Source: Sphingomonadales bacterium (lineage in GTDB: Bacteria; Pseudomonadota; Alphaproteobacteria; Sphingomonadales; Sphingomonadaceae). From it: a DNA stretch of 46,479 nt. A program made the translations under genes and the position numbers. A model generated the notes under the pieces. The model was given only the letters and a program-made list of their open reading frames with translations, was not told the origin of the DNA and did not search any database. Numbering within the stretch: the stretch's first letter is position 1; each line of letters starts with the position of its first letter. The stretch spans positions 1 through 46,479 of the forward strand of contig JAGWUH010000031.1 in the NCBI GenBank assembly GCA_028868535.1, given 5' to 3'. This document shows, piece after piece, positions 32,207-39,285 of the stretch.

Positions 32207-32866
32207 TCAGAACGGGGTGACGAAGTTGAACAACTTCGACAGCCAGCCTTCGCGGCTCGACTTCTGGATCGCGCCGTTGCCGGCGTATTCGACCTTGGCG
32301 TCGGCCACCTTCGAGGAGGGCACGGTGTTGTCAGCGTCGATGTCGACCAGGCGCACGATGCCCGAGAACTGGATCCACTCCTGTCCCTGGCTGAGCAACA
32401 TGACCTTTTCTCCGCGCACGAGGGCGGTGCCGTTGGGGCGCACCTCGGCGATGGTCACGGCCACGGAGCCGGAAAAGGCGTTGGTTTGCACGGCATTGCC
32501 TTGACCATTGAACGACCCTTGCGAGCCGGCATTAAGGGCCGAGGACTTCAGGAAGGAAAAAGGCCCGGTGCTCGGCGGCGTCACCGCCTCGCTGCCGACG
32601 CGCGAGGTCTTGGAGCTCGCGGTCTTGCTCGAGCTGGTGGTCTCGGTGATGACGATCGTCAGCGGATCGCCGACGCCGTGCGCGCGCATCCCCGCCACCA
32701 GCGGCGCGTAGCCCGCGGAAACGTTGAAGATCGCGCCGGTCGCCGGCTGCGGTGCCGCCGGCACGACCGGCAGCGACGCGGCGAAGCCGAGCGGCGGCTT
32801 GCCCGCGACCGCGGGCGCGGACAGCGCGGCCGCCGCCAGCACGAAGATTGCGAAGTTCCTGGTCAT
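32207..32866 (-). CDS. flgH: Flagellar L-ring protein FlgH, without a lipobox cysteine
   Basis: FlgH forms the outer-membrane L ring and is normally a lipoprotein. The 219 residues have the family pattern: GDPLTIVITETTSSSKTASS, FNGQGNAVQTNAFSGSVAVT, LVRGEKVMLLSQGQEWIQFSG and VRLVDIDADNTVPSSKVADAKVEYAG. The N-terminus (MTRNFAIFVLAAAALSAPAVAG) is a signal-peptide-like segment, but contains no cysteine, and none occurs elsewhere in the protein. A normal signal-peptidase I site after AVA is more likely than lipidation. The ATG at 32866 is the first sensible start; the upstream extension also lacks a lipobox. The L ring may therefore be anchored without lipid. Confidence 0.92.
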   Translation of the reverse strand: MTRNFAIFVLAAAALSAPAVAGKPPLGFAASLPVVPAAPQPATGAIFNVSAGYAPLVAGMRAHGVGDPLTIVITETTSSSKTASSKTSRVGSEAVTPPSTGPFSFLKSSALNAGSQGSFNGQGNAVQTNAFSGSVAVTIAEVRPNGTALVRGEKVMLLSQGQEWIQFSGIVRLVDIDADNTVPSSKVADAKVEYAGNGAIQKSSREGWLSKLFNFVTPF

Positions 32867-32877
32867 CTCGATGGCAC

Positions 32878-33666
32878 TCACAGGGTCTGGTTGGCGTTCT
32901 TCAGCATCTCGTCGACCGCCGAGATCATCTTGGAATTGATTTCGTAGGCGCGCTGGCACTCGATCATGTCGACCAGTTCCTGGACGACGTTGACGTTGCT
33001 GGCTTCCAGCATGCCCTGCTTGATATCGCCGTGCCCGGCGGTTCCGGCCGCGGCGATCTGCGCGGGGCCGCTGGCGCCGGTTTCCATCAGGAAGTTGTCC
33101 CCCGCTGCCTGCAGGCCCGCCGGGTTGGCGAAGGCTGCGGTGGTGAGCTGGCCGATCTGCGTCGGCGTGGCGTTGCCCTGCGTCGTCACCGAGACGGTCC
33201 CGTCGTTGCCGATGGTGATCGACTGCGAGTTCTCGGGAATGGTCAGCGGCGGCTGGACGACGTAGCCCTGCGCGGTCACGAGCTGGCCTTCCGCAGAGCG
33301 CGTGAAGTTGCCGGCGCGAGTGTACGCGGTCTGCCCGTTCGGCATCTGCACGACGAAGTAACCCTCGCCGGAGATCGCCAGGTCGAGCGCGTTCGAGGTC
33401 GTGTCGAGGGCGCCCTGGGTGGCGATGCGCGTGGTCGACTGGATGGCGACGCCGGTGCCGAGGTTCAGCCCGGTCGCGTACTGCGTCTCGCCCGAGGACT
33501 GCTGGCCGGCGACGCGGGCGTCCTGGTAGGCCAGCGTGGCGAAGTTGGCGCGATCGCGCTTGAACCCCGTGGTGCCGACGTTGGCGAGGTTGTTCGCGAT
33601 GACGCGCATCCGCGAATCCTGCGCTTCCAGGCCGGTGCGGGCGACGTTGAGGGCAGATGCCGACAT
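32878..33666 (-). CDS. flgG: Distal rod protein FlgG
   Basis: FlgG makes the distal rod, the driveshaft through the envelope. The 262 residues begin with the export and assembly motif ARTGLEAQDSRMRVIANNLANVGTTGFKRDRANF, of which IANNLANVGTTGFKR is the family signature, and end with VNVVQELVDMIECQRAYEINSKMISAVDEMLKNANQ, again near the canonical form. The YQ region (TLAYQDARVAGQQSS) fits the FlgG-specific insert. It is 11 bases upstream of flgH. Fits the about 260 residue family length. Confidence 0.97.
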   Translation of the reverse strand: MSASALNVARTGLEAQDSRMRVIANNLANVGTTGFKRDRANFATLAYQDARVAGQQSSGETQYATGLNLGTGVAIQSTTRIATQGALDTTSNALDLAISGEGYFVVQMPNGQTAYTRAGNFTRSAEGQLVTAQGYVVQPPLTIPENSQSITIGNDGTVSVTTQGNATPTQIGQLTTAAFANPAGLQAAGDNFLMETGASGPAQIAAAGTAGHGDIKQGMLEASNVNVVQELVDMIECQRAYEINSKMISAVDEMLKNANQTL

Positions 33667-33689
33667 GGTTTCCTATTCCTTGGTGAAGT

Positions 33690-34439
33690 TCACGCGCCGG
33701 GAGTGATGCGCATCAGCGAGGAGCCGCTCTGGTCGACCTCCCGCGCGGTGGCGATCATCTTGGTGCGGATGTCGAAGAGACGCTGGGCCTGGACCATCTG
33801 CACCATCACCTCGCTGGCGCTGACGTTGGACTGTTCGAGCGCCCCGGGGTTGAGCGAGGCATTGGCATCATCGGGCAGCACGCCGCCGCCGATCACCCGG
33901 AACAGCCCGTCGAGGCCCTTGCCGATGCGGCTGCCCGCCGGGCTGGCGAGCTTGAGCTTGTCGACCTGGGTGGCCGGCTGGTCGGGGGTCTCCGGATTGG
34001 AAACCATGACCTGGCCTTCCGGGGTGATCGCGACGATCGCGTTCGGCGGCACCGTGATCGGACCGCCGTTGCCCATCACCGGCCGGCCGTCGCCGTTCTG
34101 CAGCACGCCGCTTGGCGTGACCGAGAGATCGCCGCGCCGGGTATAGGCCTCGCTGCCGTCCTCGGCCTGCACGGTGAGCATCGCATCGCCGTTCAGCGCC
34201 AAGTCGAGCGGCCGGCCGGTCTGGTCGATCACGCCCGGCCGCATCGAAGCGCCGTGGACTTCGCCGTCGCTCAGCGCGCGGACCTCGAGCGAATCCCCCT
34301 TAACCGTGACCGGCGTCGAGTAGATCATCTCGGCCCGGAACCCGACGGTCTGGGCGTTGGCCATGTTCGACGCGATAACCCGCTCGCGGGTCATCGAATC
34401 GGTCATGCCGGACATGGCGGTGTAGATCAGGCGGTCCAT
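33690..34439 (-). CDS. flgF: Proximal rod protein FlgF
   Basis: FlgF is part of the proximal rod. The 249 residues begin LIYTAMSGMTDSMTRERVIA, followed by SNMANAQTVGFRAEM; the N-terminus MDRLIYTAMSGM is the typical FlgF form. The C-terminus NVSASEVMVQMVQAQRLFDI with TKMIATAREVDQSGSSLM matches the shared rod C-terminus. The body has GRPLDLALNGDAMLTV and AYTRRGDLSV, the usual strand pair. It is 23 bases upstream of flgG and 28 bases downstream of flgE. Confidence 0.95.
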   Translation of the reverse strand: MDRLIYTAMSGMTDSMTRERVIASNMANAQTVGFRAEMIYSTPVTVKGDSLEVRALSDGEVHGASMRPGVIDQTGRPLDLALNGDAMLTVQAEDGSEAYTRRGDLSVTPSGVLQNGDGRPVMGNGGPITVPPNAIVAITPEGQVMVSNPETPDQPATQVDKLKLASPAGSRIGKGLDGLFRVIGGGVLPDDANASLNPGALEQSNVSASEVMVQMVQAQRLFDIRTKMIATAREVDQSGSSLMRITPGA

Positions 34440-34467
34440 GATGGCCTATCCCGTTGCGTCAGCGCGA

Positions 34468-35292
34468 TCAGCTGGTGCGCAGGTTGATGATGGTCTGCGA
34501 AATCTGCGTCGTCGTATCGATCGCCTTGGCATTGGCCTGGAACGAGCGTTGCGCGCTGATCAGGCCGACCAGTTCCTCGGCGATGTCCACGTTCGAGCGC
34601 TCGATCGCGCCGGAGAGCAGGGCGCCATAGGTGCCGGAGTTCGGCTGGCCGAGCGACGCCGGGCCCGACAGGCCGGTCGCCGACCAGCTCGCCGAGCCGA
34701 GCTGCTTCAGGCCGGTGTTCGAGGCGAAGCTGGAAAGCGCGACATAGCCGATCACCTGCAGCGAGCCATCGGCGTAGGCGGCGGTCAGGCGGCCGTCGGA
34801 GCCCACGCTCATGCCGGTGTACTCGGCTGGTGGGGTGGCGCCGTTGTTCAGCGGCACGACGGCATCGGACGCGCTCGCGGTCGAGCCGATCGTGCCGTTG
34901 GCGTTGGCCGCGAAGACCTGCATCCGCTGGTTCGAATCGTTGACGACGAAGCCGTTGCCGTCGACCTTGAACGATCCGGCGCGGGTGTACGAGACGAGGC
35001 CCGAGATCGCCGACTTGACGGTGAAGAAGCCGTCGCCGTTGACCGCCATGTCCAGCGCGTTGCCGGTCTGCTCGATCGGGCCGAGCGAGAACTGCTGCTT
35101 GATCGCCTCCACCCGGGCGCCGATGCCGACGGTCAGCGTCGGGTCGGTCAGCACCGAGGCCGAGACGATGTCGGCGAACGACGCCGTCGACTTCTTGAAG
35201 CCGGCGGTGTCGGCGTTGGCGATGTTGTGCGAGATGACGTCGAGGTCGGTCTGCGCGTTCTTGAGGCCGGACAGCGAAGTGTAGAACGACAT
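34468..35292 (-). CDS. flgE: Flagellar hook protein FlgE (short form)
   Basis: FlgE builds the hook. The 274 residues start MSFYTSLSGLKNAQTDLDVI with SHNIANADTAGFKKSTASFA, which is the FlgE signature, and end NVDIAEELVGLISAQRSFQA and NAKAIDTTTQISQTIINLR. The D1 part has GNALDMAVNGDGFFTV and YTRAGSFKVDGNGFVV. Enteric FlgE has about 400 residues; here the D2-type middle domain is largely absent. A compact hook is therefore likely. It is 22 bases after flgD, which is also short. The alternative of an unusual FlgF paralogue is less likely given order flgD-flgE-flgF-flgG. Confidence 0.92.
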   Translation of the reverse strand: MSFYTSLSGLKNAQTDLDVISHNIANADTAGFKKSTASFADIVSASVLTDPTLTVGIGARVEAIKQQFSLGPIEQTGNALDMAVNGDGFFTVKSAISGLVSYTRAGSFKVDGNGFVVNDSNQRMQVFAANANGTIGSTASASDAVVPLNNGATPPAEYTGMSVGSDGRLTAAYADGSLQVIGYVALSSFASNTGLKQLGSASWSATGLSGPASLGQPNSGTYGALLSGAIERSNVDIAEELVGLISAQRSFQANAKAIDTTTQISQTIINLRTS

Positions 35293-35314
35293 GGTGCTGT
35301 GCTCCTGTGGGGGG

Positions 35315-35674
35315 TCAGGCGGTGGTGGTGGTCGAGTTCGACGTCGCGGCGGCGCCGGTCACGCTCGCGGCGGCCGACTTGGCGGCGGCGGCAATCGCGT
35401 CCTGCGTGGTCGAGATCAGCACGTCGAGCTTCGAGGCGATGTCCTTGAGCGTCGACGAGCTGTCGTTCGTCGCCGAGAGCTGCGAGAACTGCGCCATCTG
35501 CGCGACCATTTCCTTGTTGTCGGTCGGCGCGGTCGGGTCCTGGTTCTGCAGCTCGGTGGTCAGCAGCTTGAGGAAGTCCTTGACCCCCAGCGACGCATAG
35601 GCGCTGGGCATGGCCGATTGGGCGGTGGACTGGGTGTTGCTGGCGGCAGTGCTGCCGGATACGGCGGTGGTCAT
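35315..35674 (-). CDS. flgD: Hook cap scaffold FlgD (short form)
   Basis: FlgD caps the growing hook and is removed later. The 119 residues retain the conserved N-terminal part: [20 protein letters not shown], then [18 protein letters not shown]. This is the FL.lLvaQL.nQDPl.P.d...f...laqfs.ve signature. The Ig/Tudor-like C-terminal domains of enteric FlgD (about 220 residues) are absent; the sequence ends in a Ser/Thr-rich tail. Short FlgD proteins are known in alphaproteobacteria. It lies one base after flgC. The shortened hook cap and hook protein may have evolved together. Confidence 0.9.
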   Translation of the reverse strand: MTTAVSGSTAASNTQSTAQSAMPSAYASLGVKDFLKLLTTELQNQDPTAPTDNKEMVAQMAQFSQLSATNDSSSTLKDIASKLDVLISTTQDAIAAAAKSAAASVTGAAATSNSTTTTA

Positions 35675-35675
35675 C

Positions 35676-36086
35676 TTACTTCATCCTCATCGTGTCGAGC
35701 ATCAGCTGCTTGGCGGTGGAAAGGGCCTCGACCAGGTTCTGGTACTGGCGCGAGGAATCGAGCATCTCGACCATCTCGGCGTTTTCATCGACCGGGGCGG
35801 TCCAGACGTCGCCGTTGGCATCGGCCATCGGGTGGCCGGGATTGTGTTCGCGGATCGCGCTCGCGTTGGAGCGATAGACGCCGGCAACGCGCACCGTGGA
35901 CAGGCCGGTGCTCTTGTCGAGCTCCTCGGCGAAGACCGGGCGCAGCGGGCGATAGGCGCTTTGCGCGTCGCTCGCCACGGCGCTGGCGTTGGCCAGGTTC
36001 GAGGCCGCGGCATTCATCCGCACCATCTGCGAGGACAGGCCGCGCTGGGCGAGATCGAACAGGGTCAGCGGGGCACCCATCGTCAT
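35676..36086 (-). CDS. flgC: Proximal rod protein FlgC
   Basis: FlgC is a rod subunit. The 136 residues begin with [20 protein letters not shown] and [20 protein letters not shown], the usual fdiaa.gl.aq..Rl...a.NlANa.t. The C-terminus has [19 protein letters not shown] residues ([21 protein letters not shown]) and [10 protein letters not shown], as in the family. The start ATG at 36086 overlaps the flgB stop (ATGA), with GGGAGA just before it. Length fits the family (about 135). Confidence 0.95.
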   Translation of the reverse strand: MTMGAPLTLFDLAQRGLSSQMVRMNAAASNLANASAVASDAQSAYRPLRPVFAEELDKSTGLSTVRVAGVYRSNASAIREHNPGHPMADANGDVWTAPVDENAEMVEMLDSSRQYQNLVEALSTAKQLMLDTMRMK

Positions 36087-36445
36087 TCTCCCTTGATCGC
36101 GCGCGTGATCGTGTTCACGCGGCCGGTGATGAACGAGAGCGTGGCGGAATAGCCGACGGCGTTCTGGCTGAACGCGACCTGTTCGGCACCCAGTTCCACG
36201 GTGTTGCCGTCGAGCGAGGGCATGACCGGCACGCGGTAGCGCGTGGCGGCGGCGGTGGCCTGGTCGGCGCCCGCGCCCTTGAGCCGGGCGTCGAGCGCAG
36301 CGGCGAAGTCGATGTCGCGCGCCTTGTATCCGGGCGTCGCGGCATTGGCGATGTTCGAGGTGAGCAGGCCCATGCGCTGCGAACGCAGTTCCAGCGCGGC
36401 GCCATGGACGCCGAACAGGCCGAGGTTGCTGGCGGGATCTGACAA
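36083..36445 (-). CDS. flgB: Proximal rod protein FlgB (TTG start)
   Basis: FlgB is the innermost rod protein of this group. The 120 residues carry ALELRSQRMGLLTSNIANAATPGYKARDI, of which SNIANAATPGYKARD is the signature, and the C-terminal strand and helix segment SATLSFITGRVNTITRAIKG. The start codon appears to be TTG at 36445: AAGGAG lies 8 bases upstream, and no in-frame ATG or GTG exists between it and the conserved core except far upstream. A longer ATG reading to 36499 has no ribosome-binding site. A perfect sigma-54 promoter lies 63-80 bases upstream, so this gene heads the flgBCDEFGHIJKL operon. Confidence 0.92.
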   Translation of the reverse strand: MSDPASNLGLFGVHGAALELRSQRMGLLTSNIANAATPGYKARDIDFAAALDARLKGAGADQATAAATRYRVPVMPSLDGNTVELGAEQVAFSQNAVGYSATLSFITGRVNTITRAIKGE

Positions 36446-36505
36446 GCCCGATACTCCTTGCTCCTGCACCCGCCGGGAAGGCCCGGCTGGCGCGCGCAAG
36501 TTTCA

Positions 36506-36524
36506 GAGCAAGGGGCGTGCCAAA
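36506..36524 (-). promoter_or_regulatory. Sigma-54 promoter of the flgB operon
   Basis: The minus strand reads TTTGGCACGCCCCTTGCTC, a perfect match to TGGCACG-N4-TTGC with GG-N10-GC spacing. Predicted transcription starts near 36496, giving a leader of about 50 bases before the TTG start of flgB. The same 17 bases occur at 39286-39302 on the plus strand. Confidence 0.9.
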
Positions 36525-36566
36525 TGCGCCGTGCCCCGGCGGCAGAGGCGGAAACGGGGCCAACCG

Positions 36567-36604
36567 CGGCAAGCGCTTGCCGGTTTCACGGGACTTGCCG
36601 GCAA
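36567..36604. promoter_or_regulatory. Tandem ftr-like sites between flgB and the stator-like genes
   Basis: CGGCAAGCGCTTGCCG (36567-36582) is a perfect 16-base palindrome, and TTGCCGGCAA (36595-36604) is a second palindromic core. Measured to the predicted flgB start they lie about 80 and 105 bases upstream, the usual place for a sigma-54 activator site. They may also serve the divergent stator-like genes. Confidence 0.65.
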
Positions 36605-36676
36605 ATTGTCGCCGCCGGCTGAAAAAGGCGGTCGATCGCCCGTTCTCGATGGGGTCAGCAAGGAAGTCCCGCCGCC

Positions 36677-37378
36677 ATGTCGCTTCTCGCCTCGGTCGAT
36701 TGGCCGACAATCGGTCTCGTGTTCGGCGGCACGCTGCTGGCCACGGTGCTGCGTTGCGGCTTTGCCGAGACCGCGGTGGCGCTGCGCATGCTGGCCCGCG
36801 TCGCGTTCGGGACTCGCTTCGAGGCCGGTCCGGCGCGCGCCCAGCTTGCCGCGCAGATCCAGGACATCCGCAAGGACGGCCTGATCCGCGCGCACCATTT
36901 CCAGATCGGCGACCGCGAGTTCGATGAAGCCAGCAAGGCGATGATCGGCGAGCGCTCGATCGCGGCGCTGCTGGAGGCCCACGAGAAGCACAAGGCGCGG
37001 CGCGCCGTTCGCGCCCACGTCGCGGCGCGCACGCTGGCCATGGCGGCCGAGCTGGCGCCGGTGTTCGGGCTGTTCGGCACGCTGGTCTCGCTGGGATTGC
37101 TGCCCACGCACGGTGTCGGACGCTCGGGCTACATGGCGGCGATCGGCATGGCCGTCCACGCGACGATGGTGGGCCTGCTCGCCGCCAACCTGCTGTTCGC
37201 GCCGCTGGCCCGGTTGATCGAGCGCCGCCTCGCCGCCGAGGAGGTCGAGCGGCAGGAGCTGTTCGACTGGCTGGCGCTGCAGCTCGCGGTCAGTGAGCCG
37301 CACTTGCGCGAGGCGCATCGGCACGACGCCCACGCCGAGCCGCGCGGTGCGCAGGTCCACCGGTTCTCGGCGGGTTAG
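36677..37378 (+). CDS. MotA/TolQ/ExbB-family membrane protein (second stator-like A subunit)
   Basis: The 233 residues have three membrane segments: one near 12-32 (IGLVFGGTLLATVLRCGF) and two around 120-175, containing AELAPVFGLFGTLVSLGLLP and AAIGMAVHATMVGLLAANLL. The pattern P.lGLlGTv.gmi and the small-residue pairs after it are typical of MotA, TolQ and ExbB. A charged cytoplasmic loop and basic/acidic tail follow. It differs from MotA at 27516-28379 and is shorter. It sits divergent from flgB, upstream of a one-helix partner with an Asp in the membrane and of flgA. A second ion-driven stator or an energiser for flagellar assembly is inferred. AAGGAAG precedes the ATG. Confidence 0.8.
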   Translation: MSLLASVDWPTIGLVFGGTLLATVLRCGFAETAVALRMLARVAFGTRFEAGPARAQLAAQIQDIRKDGLIRAHHFQIGDREFDEASKAMIGERSIAALLEAHEKHKARRAVRAHVAARTLAMAAELAPVFGLFGTLVSLGLLPTHGVGRSGYMAAIGMAVHATMVGLLAANLLFAPLARLIERRLAAEEVERQELFDWLALQLAVSEPHLREAHRHDAHAEPRGAQVHRFSAG

Positions 37379-37385
37379 CGGGGCC

Positions 37386-37868
37386 ATGGTGCTTGCCGCG
37401 CAGTCGCCCTCGAGCGTGCTCAATGCCCGGCCGATGATCGGCTGGCAGACCCTGCTGGCCGATCTGTCGCTGATCCTGTTCATGGTGACGGCGGCCGCGG
37501 TCGATGCCAGCCCCGACGAGCCGCGCCCTGCGGCCCCGCGCGCGCCCATCGCCCGCCCGGCCGAAGCACCGCGCAGCGAACCGATCGCGGTCTGGCGGGC
37601 CAATGGCGCGGCGCCGCCGCTCGGCAGGTGGCTGCGCGAACAATCGCCCGATCCGCGCCAGCAACTGACGATCGCCGTGCATTATGCCGGCGGAGCAGCG
37701 GCCTTGCCGGCGGCGCTGGCGCGCGCGGCGACGCTGGGCCGCGAGGCGCAGGCGCACGACGTGGCGGCCCGGGTGCTGGTCGAGCCGGGGGCGGACGACG
37801 TCGTCGCCACGCTCGCCTACGATCGCCTGCGGCAAACTGGCACGCGGATTGCAGGGAAGGGCGGATAA
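37386..37868 (+). CDS. MotB/ExbD-like membrane protein without a peptidoglycan-binding domain
   Basis: This 160-residue protein has a single membrane helix near residues 20-38 (WQTLLADLSLILFMVTAAAV). An Asp at residue 26 sits in the position of the ion-carrying Asp of MotB, ExbD and TolR. The rest is Pro/Ala-rich linker, then a short C-terminal domain with LTIAVHYAGGAAALPAALAR and VLVEPGADDVVATLAYDRL, resembling the ExbD/TolR periplasmic fold more than OmpA. It begins seven bases after the A subunit's stop, so they are co-translated partners. No OmpA-like C-terminus is present, unlike MotB at 26655. The role is unknown; a motor or gliding-type energiser is one reading. Confidence 0.72.
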   Translation: MVLAAQSPSSVLNARPMIGWQTLLADLSLILFMVTAAAVDASPDEPRPAAPRAPIARPAEAPRSEPIAVWRANGAAPPLGRWLREQSPDPRQQLTIAVHYAGGAAALPAALARAATLGREAQAHDVAARVLVEPGADDVVATLAYDRLRQTGTRIAGKGG

Positions 37869-37895
37869 CCGCTTCCTTGCACAAGGACCGATCCG

Positions 37896-38417
37896 ATGAG
37901 TCCGCTTCGCACCGCCCTGCTTGCCCTGCCGCTTGCCCTGCCGCCGACCCTGTACGCGCCGGTGGCCCAGGCGGCACCTTTCGCCAGCCTCGACCAGATC
38001 GACTATGCGGTGGCGGGTTTCACCGGCGCCGGCATCGGCCAGCCCAGGGGTGCCATGCTGCCGGTCGATCGCCGCCTTCGCCTTGCCGCGTGCCAGGCGC
38101 CGCTGGCGCTGTCGTGGCGGACCGAGCGGCGCGACGCCGTCCTCGTCCAGTGTCCCGATGCCGGCGGCTGGCACGTGTTCGTGCCGGTGCAGGCCCAGGC
38201 GGCGGCCAATGCCGCGCCGGTCGTGCTGCGCGGCGAGGCGGTAAGCCTGATCGTCTCCGGCGACGGCTTCTCGGTATCGCAGCCCGGCGAGGCGATGGAT
38301 TCCGGCGCGGTCGGCGCCTGGATCCGGGTCCGGACGGTCAAGGACGGAACCGGCAAGGGCGATCCGGTGCGCGCGCGAATCGTGCGTCCCGGGCTGGCGG
38401 AAGTCCCCGTCGACTGA
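37896..38417 (+). CDS. flgA: Flagellar P-ring assembly chaperone FlgA
   Basis: FlgA is a periplasmic chaperone for FlgI. The 173 residues start with a signal peptide (TALLALPLALPPTLYAPVAQA). The family pattern follows: VDRRLRLAACQAPLALSW, the R.L.La.C..pL motif, then HVFVPVQAQAAANAAPVVLRGEA, and a C-terminal SAF-type part with FSVSQPGEAMDSGAVGAWIRVRT. The mature protein is short, about 150 residues, as in other alphaproteobacteria. It has AAGGA before the start. It lies 27 bases after the stator-like B gene, perhaps in the same operon. Confidence 0.9.
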   Translation: MSPLRTALLALPLALPPTLYAPVAQAAPFASLDQIDYAVAGFTGAGIGQPRGAMLPVDRRLRLAACQAPLALSWRTERRDAVLVQCPDAGGWHVFVPVQAQAAANAAPVVLRGEAVSLIVSGDGFSVSQPGEAMDSGAVGAWIRVRTVKDGTGKGDPVRARIVRPGLAEVPVD

Positions 38418-38475
38418 CTCCGTTGCATCGCGTTTAGGGGCTCACCGCAAAAAAATGCAGGCCAGGTCTTAAAGC

Positions 38476-38491
38476 CGGCAATCGAGTGCCG
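38476..38491. promoter_or_regulatory. ftr-like palindrome upstream of flgM
   Basis: CGGCAATCGAGTGCCG keeps the CGGCA-N6-TGCCG spacing of the sites at fliK, flagellin and flgB, with one departure (G for T) in the extended right arm. It lies in the non-coding gap, 33 bases before the flgM ATG. Confidence 0.45.
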
Positions 38492-38523
38492 TCCTTGCCC
38501 ATGAGGAACCAAGGAGCGGTACC

Positions 38524-38841
38524 ATGTCCAGCATCGGATCCGGGCCTGGGATAGGAACGGGCCCCATTGAACTCAGCGGAGTTCGCGCCGTCAGCAGCGC
38601 GGAATCCAGACCGGTCGCGGTCGACACCCCGGCCGCGAAAGCGCCGCCGGCGGCAACCGGCGGCGACCAGGCGGCGGCGATGGTCACGACCAACGCCTTC
38701 TCCGCCGGGCAGGCGCCGGTCGACGGCGAGCGCGTGTCGCAGATCCGCAAGGCGATCCAGTCGGGCAGCTACCCGATGATCCCCGCCAAGATCAGCGACG
38801 CGATGATCGCCGCCGGCATCATGTTGCAGGTCGAACGATGA
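38524..38841 (+). CDS. flgM: Anti-sigma-28 factor FlgM
   Basis: FlgM holds FliA inactive until it is exported through the finished hook. The 105 residues have a disordered Gly/Ser/Ala/Pro-rich N-terminal half, as expected for FlgM. A C-terminal half follows with VSQIRKAIQSGSYPMIPAKI and SDAMIAAGIMLQVE, which is the helical FliA-binding part (v..ir..i..G.Y.vd...iA..ml). AAGGAG lies seven bases before the start. The stop overlaps the flgN start by four bases. FliA is encoded at 42443, so the regulator pair is complete. Confidence 0.9.
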   Translation: MSSIGSGPGIGTGPIELSGVRAVSSAESRPVAVDTPAAKAPPAATGGDQAAAMVTTNAFSAGQAPVDGERVSQIRKAIQSGSYPMIPAKISDAMIAAGIMLQVER

Positions 38842-39203
38842 CATCGAACGAGAAGGTACCCGGCATGGACTTGCGCGATACGCTTCGGCAAATGGTTGCC
38901 GTGTTGCAGACCGAGCGGCAGTCGCTTGCCGGCATGGATCTTGACGGCATCATGGGCGCGGCGACCGACAAGGTCACGTTGTGCGGCCGTTTGGAAGCGG
39001 TCTCGCCGGACCAGATCGACGACGAATGCCGTGGCCTGCTCGATGCCGCGAAGCGCCTGAACGAAGTCAACCGCCAGTTGCGCAACCTGATCGCAGCCAA
39101 TGTCTCGGCGCGGCTGGAAGCCCTGACCGGCAGCCCGCACGCCTATGGCGCGCGGGCAGGGATGAGCGCCCCCGCTTACGCCTACGCCGGCGTCCGCGCC
39201 TGA
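38838..39203 (+). CDS. flgN: FlgK/FlgL export chaperone FlgN
   Basis: FlgN binds FlgK and FlgL for export. The 121 residues form a mainly helical protein with MDLRDTLRQMVAVLQTERQS near its start and EVNRQLRNLIAANVSARLEAL in the middle, the pattern of FlgN (l...L..e...l....y..l....). The ATG at 38838 overlaps the flgM stop. A second ATG at 38865 has a better AGAAGG element, and either may be used. Its C-terminus ends with Ala/Tyr-rich residues. Two ftr-like palindromes lie within the first 30 codons. Confidence 0.78.
   Translation: MTSNEKVPGMDLRDTLRQMVAVLQTERQSLAGMDLDGIMGAATDKVTLCGRLEAVSPDQIDDECRGLLDAAKRLNEVNRQLRNLIAANVSARLEALTGSPHAYGARAGMSAPAYAYAGVRA
38886..38931. promoter_or_regulatory. Tandem ftr-like palindromes inside flgN
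   Basis: CGGCAAATGGTTGCCG (38886-38901) and CGGCAGTCGCTTGCCG (38916-38931) each keep the CGGCA-N6-TGCCG spacing. Their centres are exactly 30 bases apart, about three helical turns. They lie about 360-400 bases upstream of the sigma-54 promoter at 39286-39302, on the same strand as its genes. Confidence 0.55.
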
Positions 39204-39219
39204 CACCTCTACAGCGGGC

Positions 39220-39251
39220 AGCGCCGCCGCCGGTCCCCCGGCGGCGGCGCT
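39220..39251 (+). terminator. Strong hairpin after flgN
   Basis: Perfect 14-base arms (AGCGCCGCCGCCGG and its complement) enclose a four-base loop 16 bases past the flgN stop. Only two T residues follow, so it may be a rho-dependent terminator, a stabiliser of the flgM-flgN transcript or a weak terminator. Confidence 0.55.
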
Positions 39252-39285
39252 TGCGCGTCGGGCACCGGCGCCGATCGATTTCCGA

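Noticed and set aside
32485..32500. TTTGCACGGCATTGCC in flgH as a sigma-54 promoter
   Set aside because: It lies inside flgH on the antisense strand, lacks the GG of the -24 box and drives nothing on that strand.
36584..36598. TTTCACGGGACTTGC as a sigma-54 promoter of the stator-like genes
   Set aside because: It matches most of the consensus but lacks the nearly invariant GG at -24.
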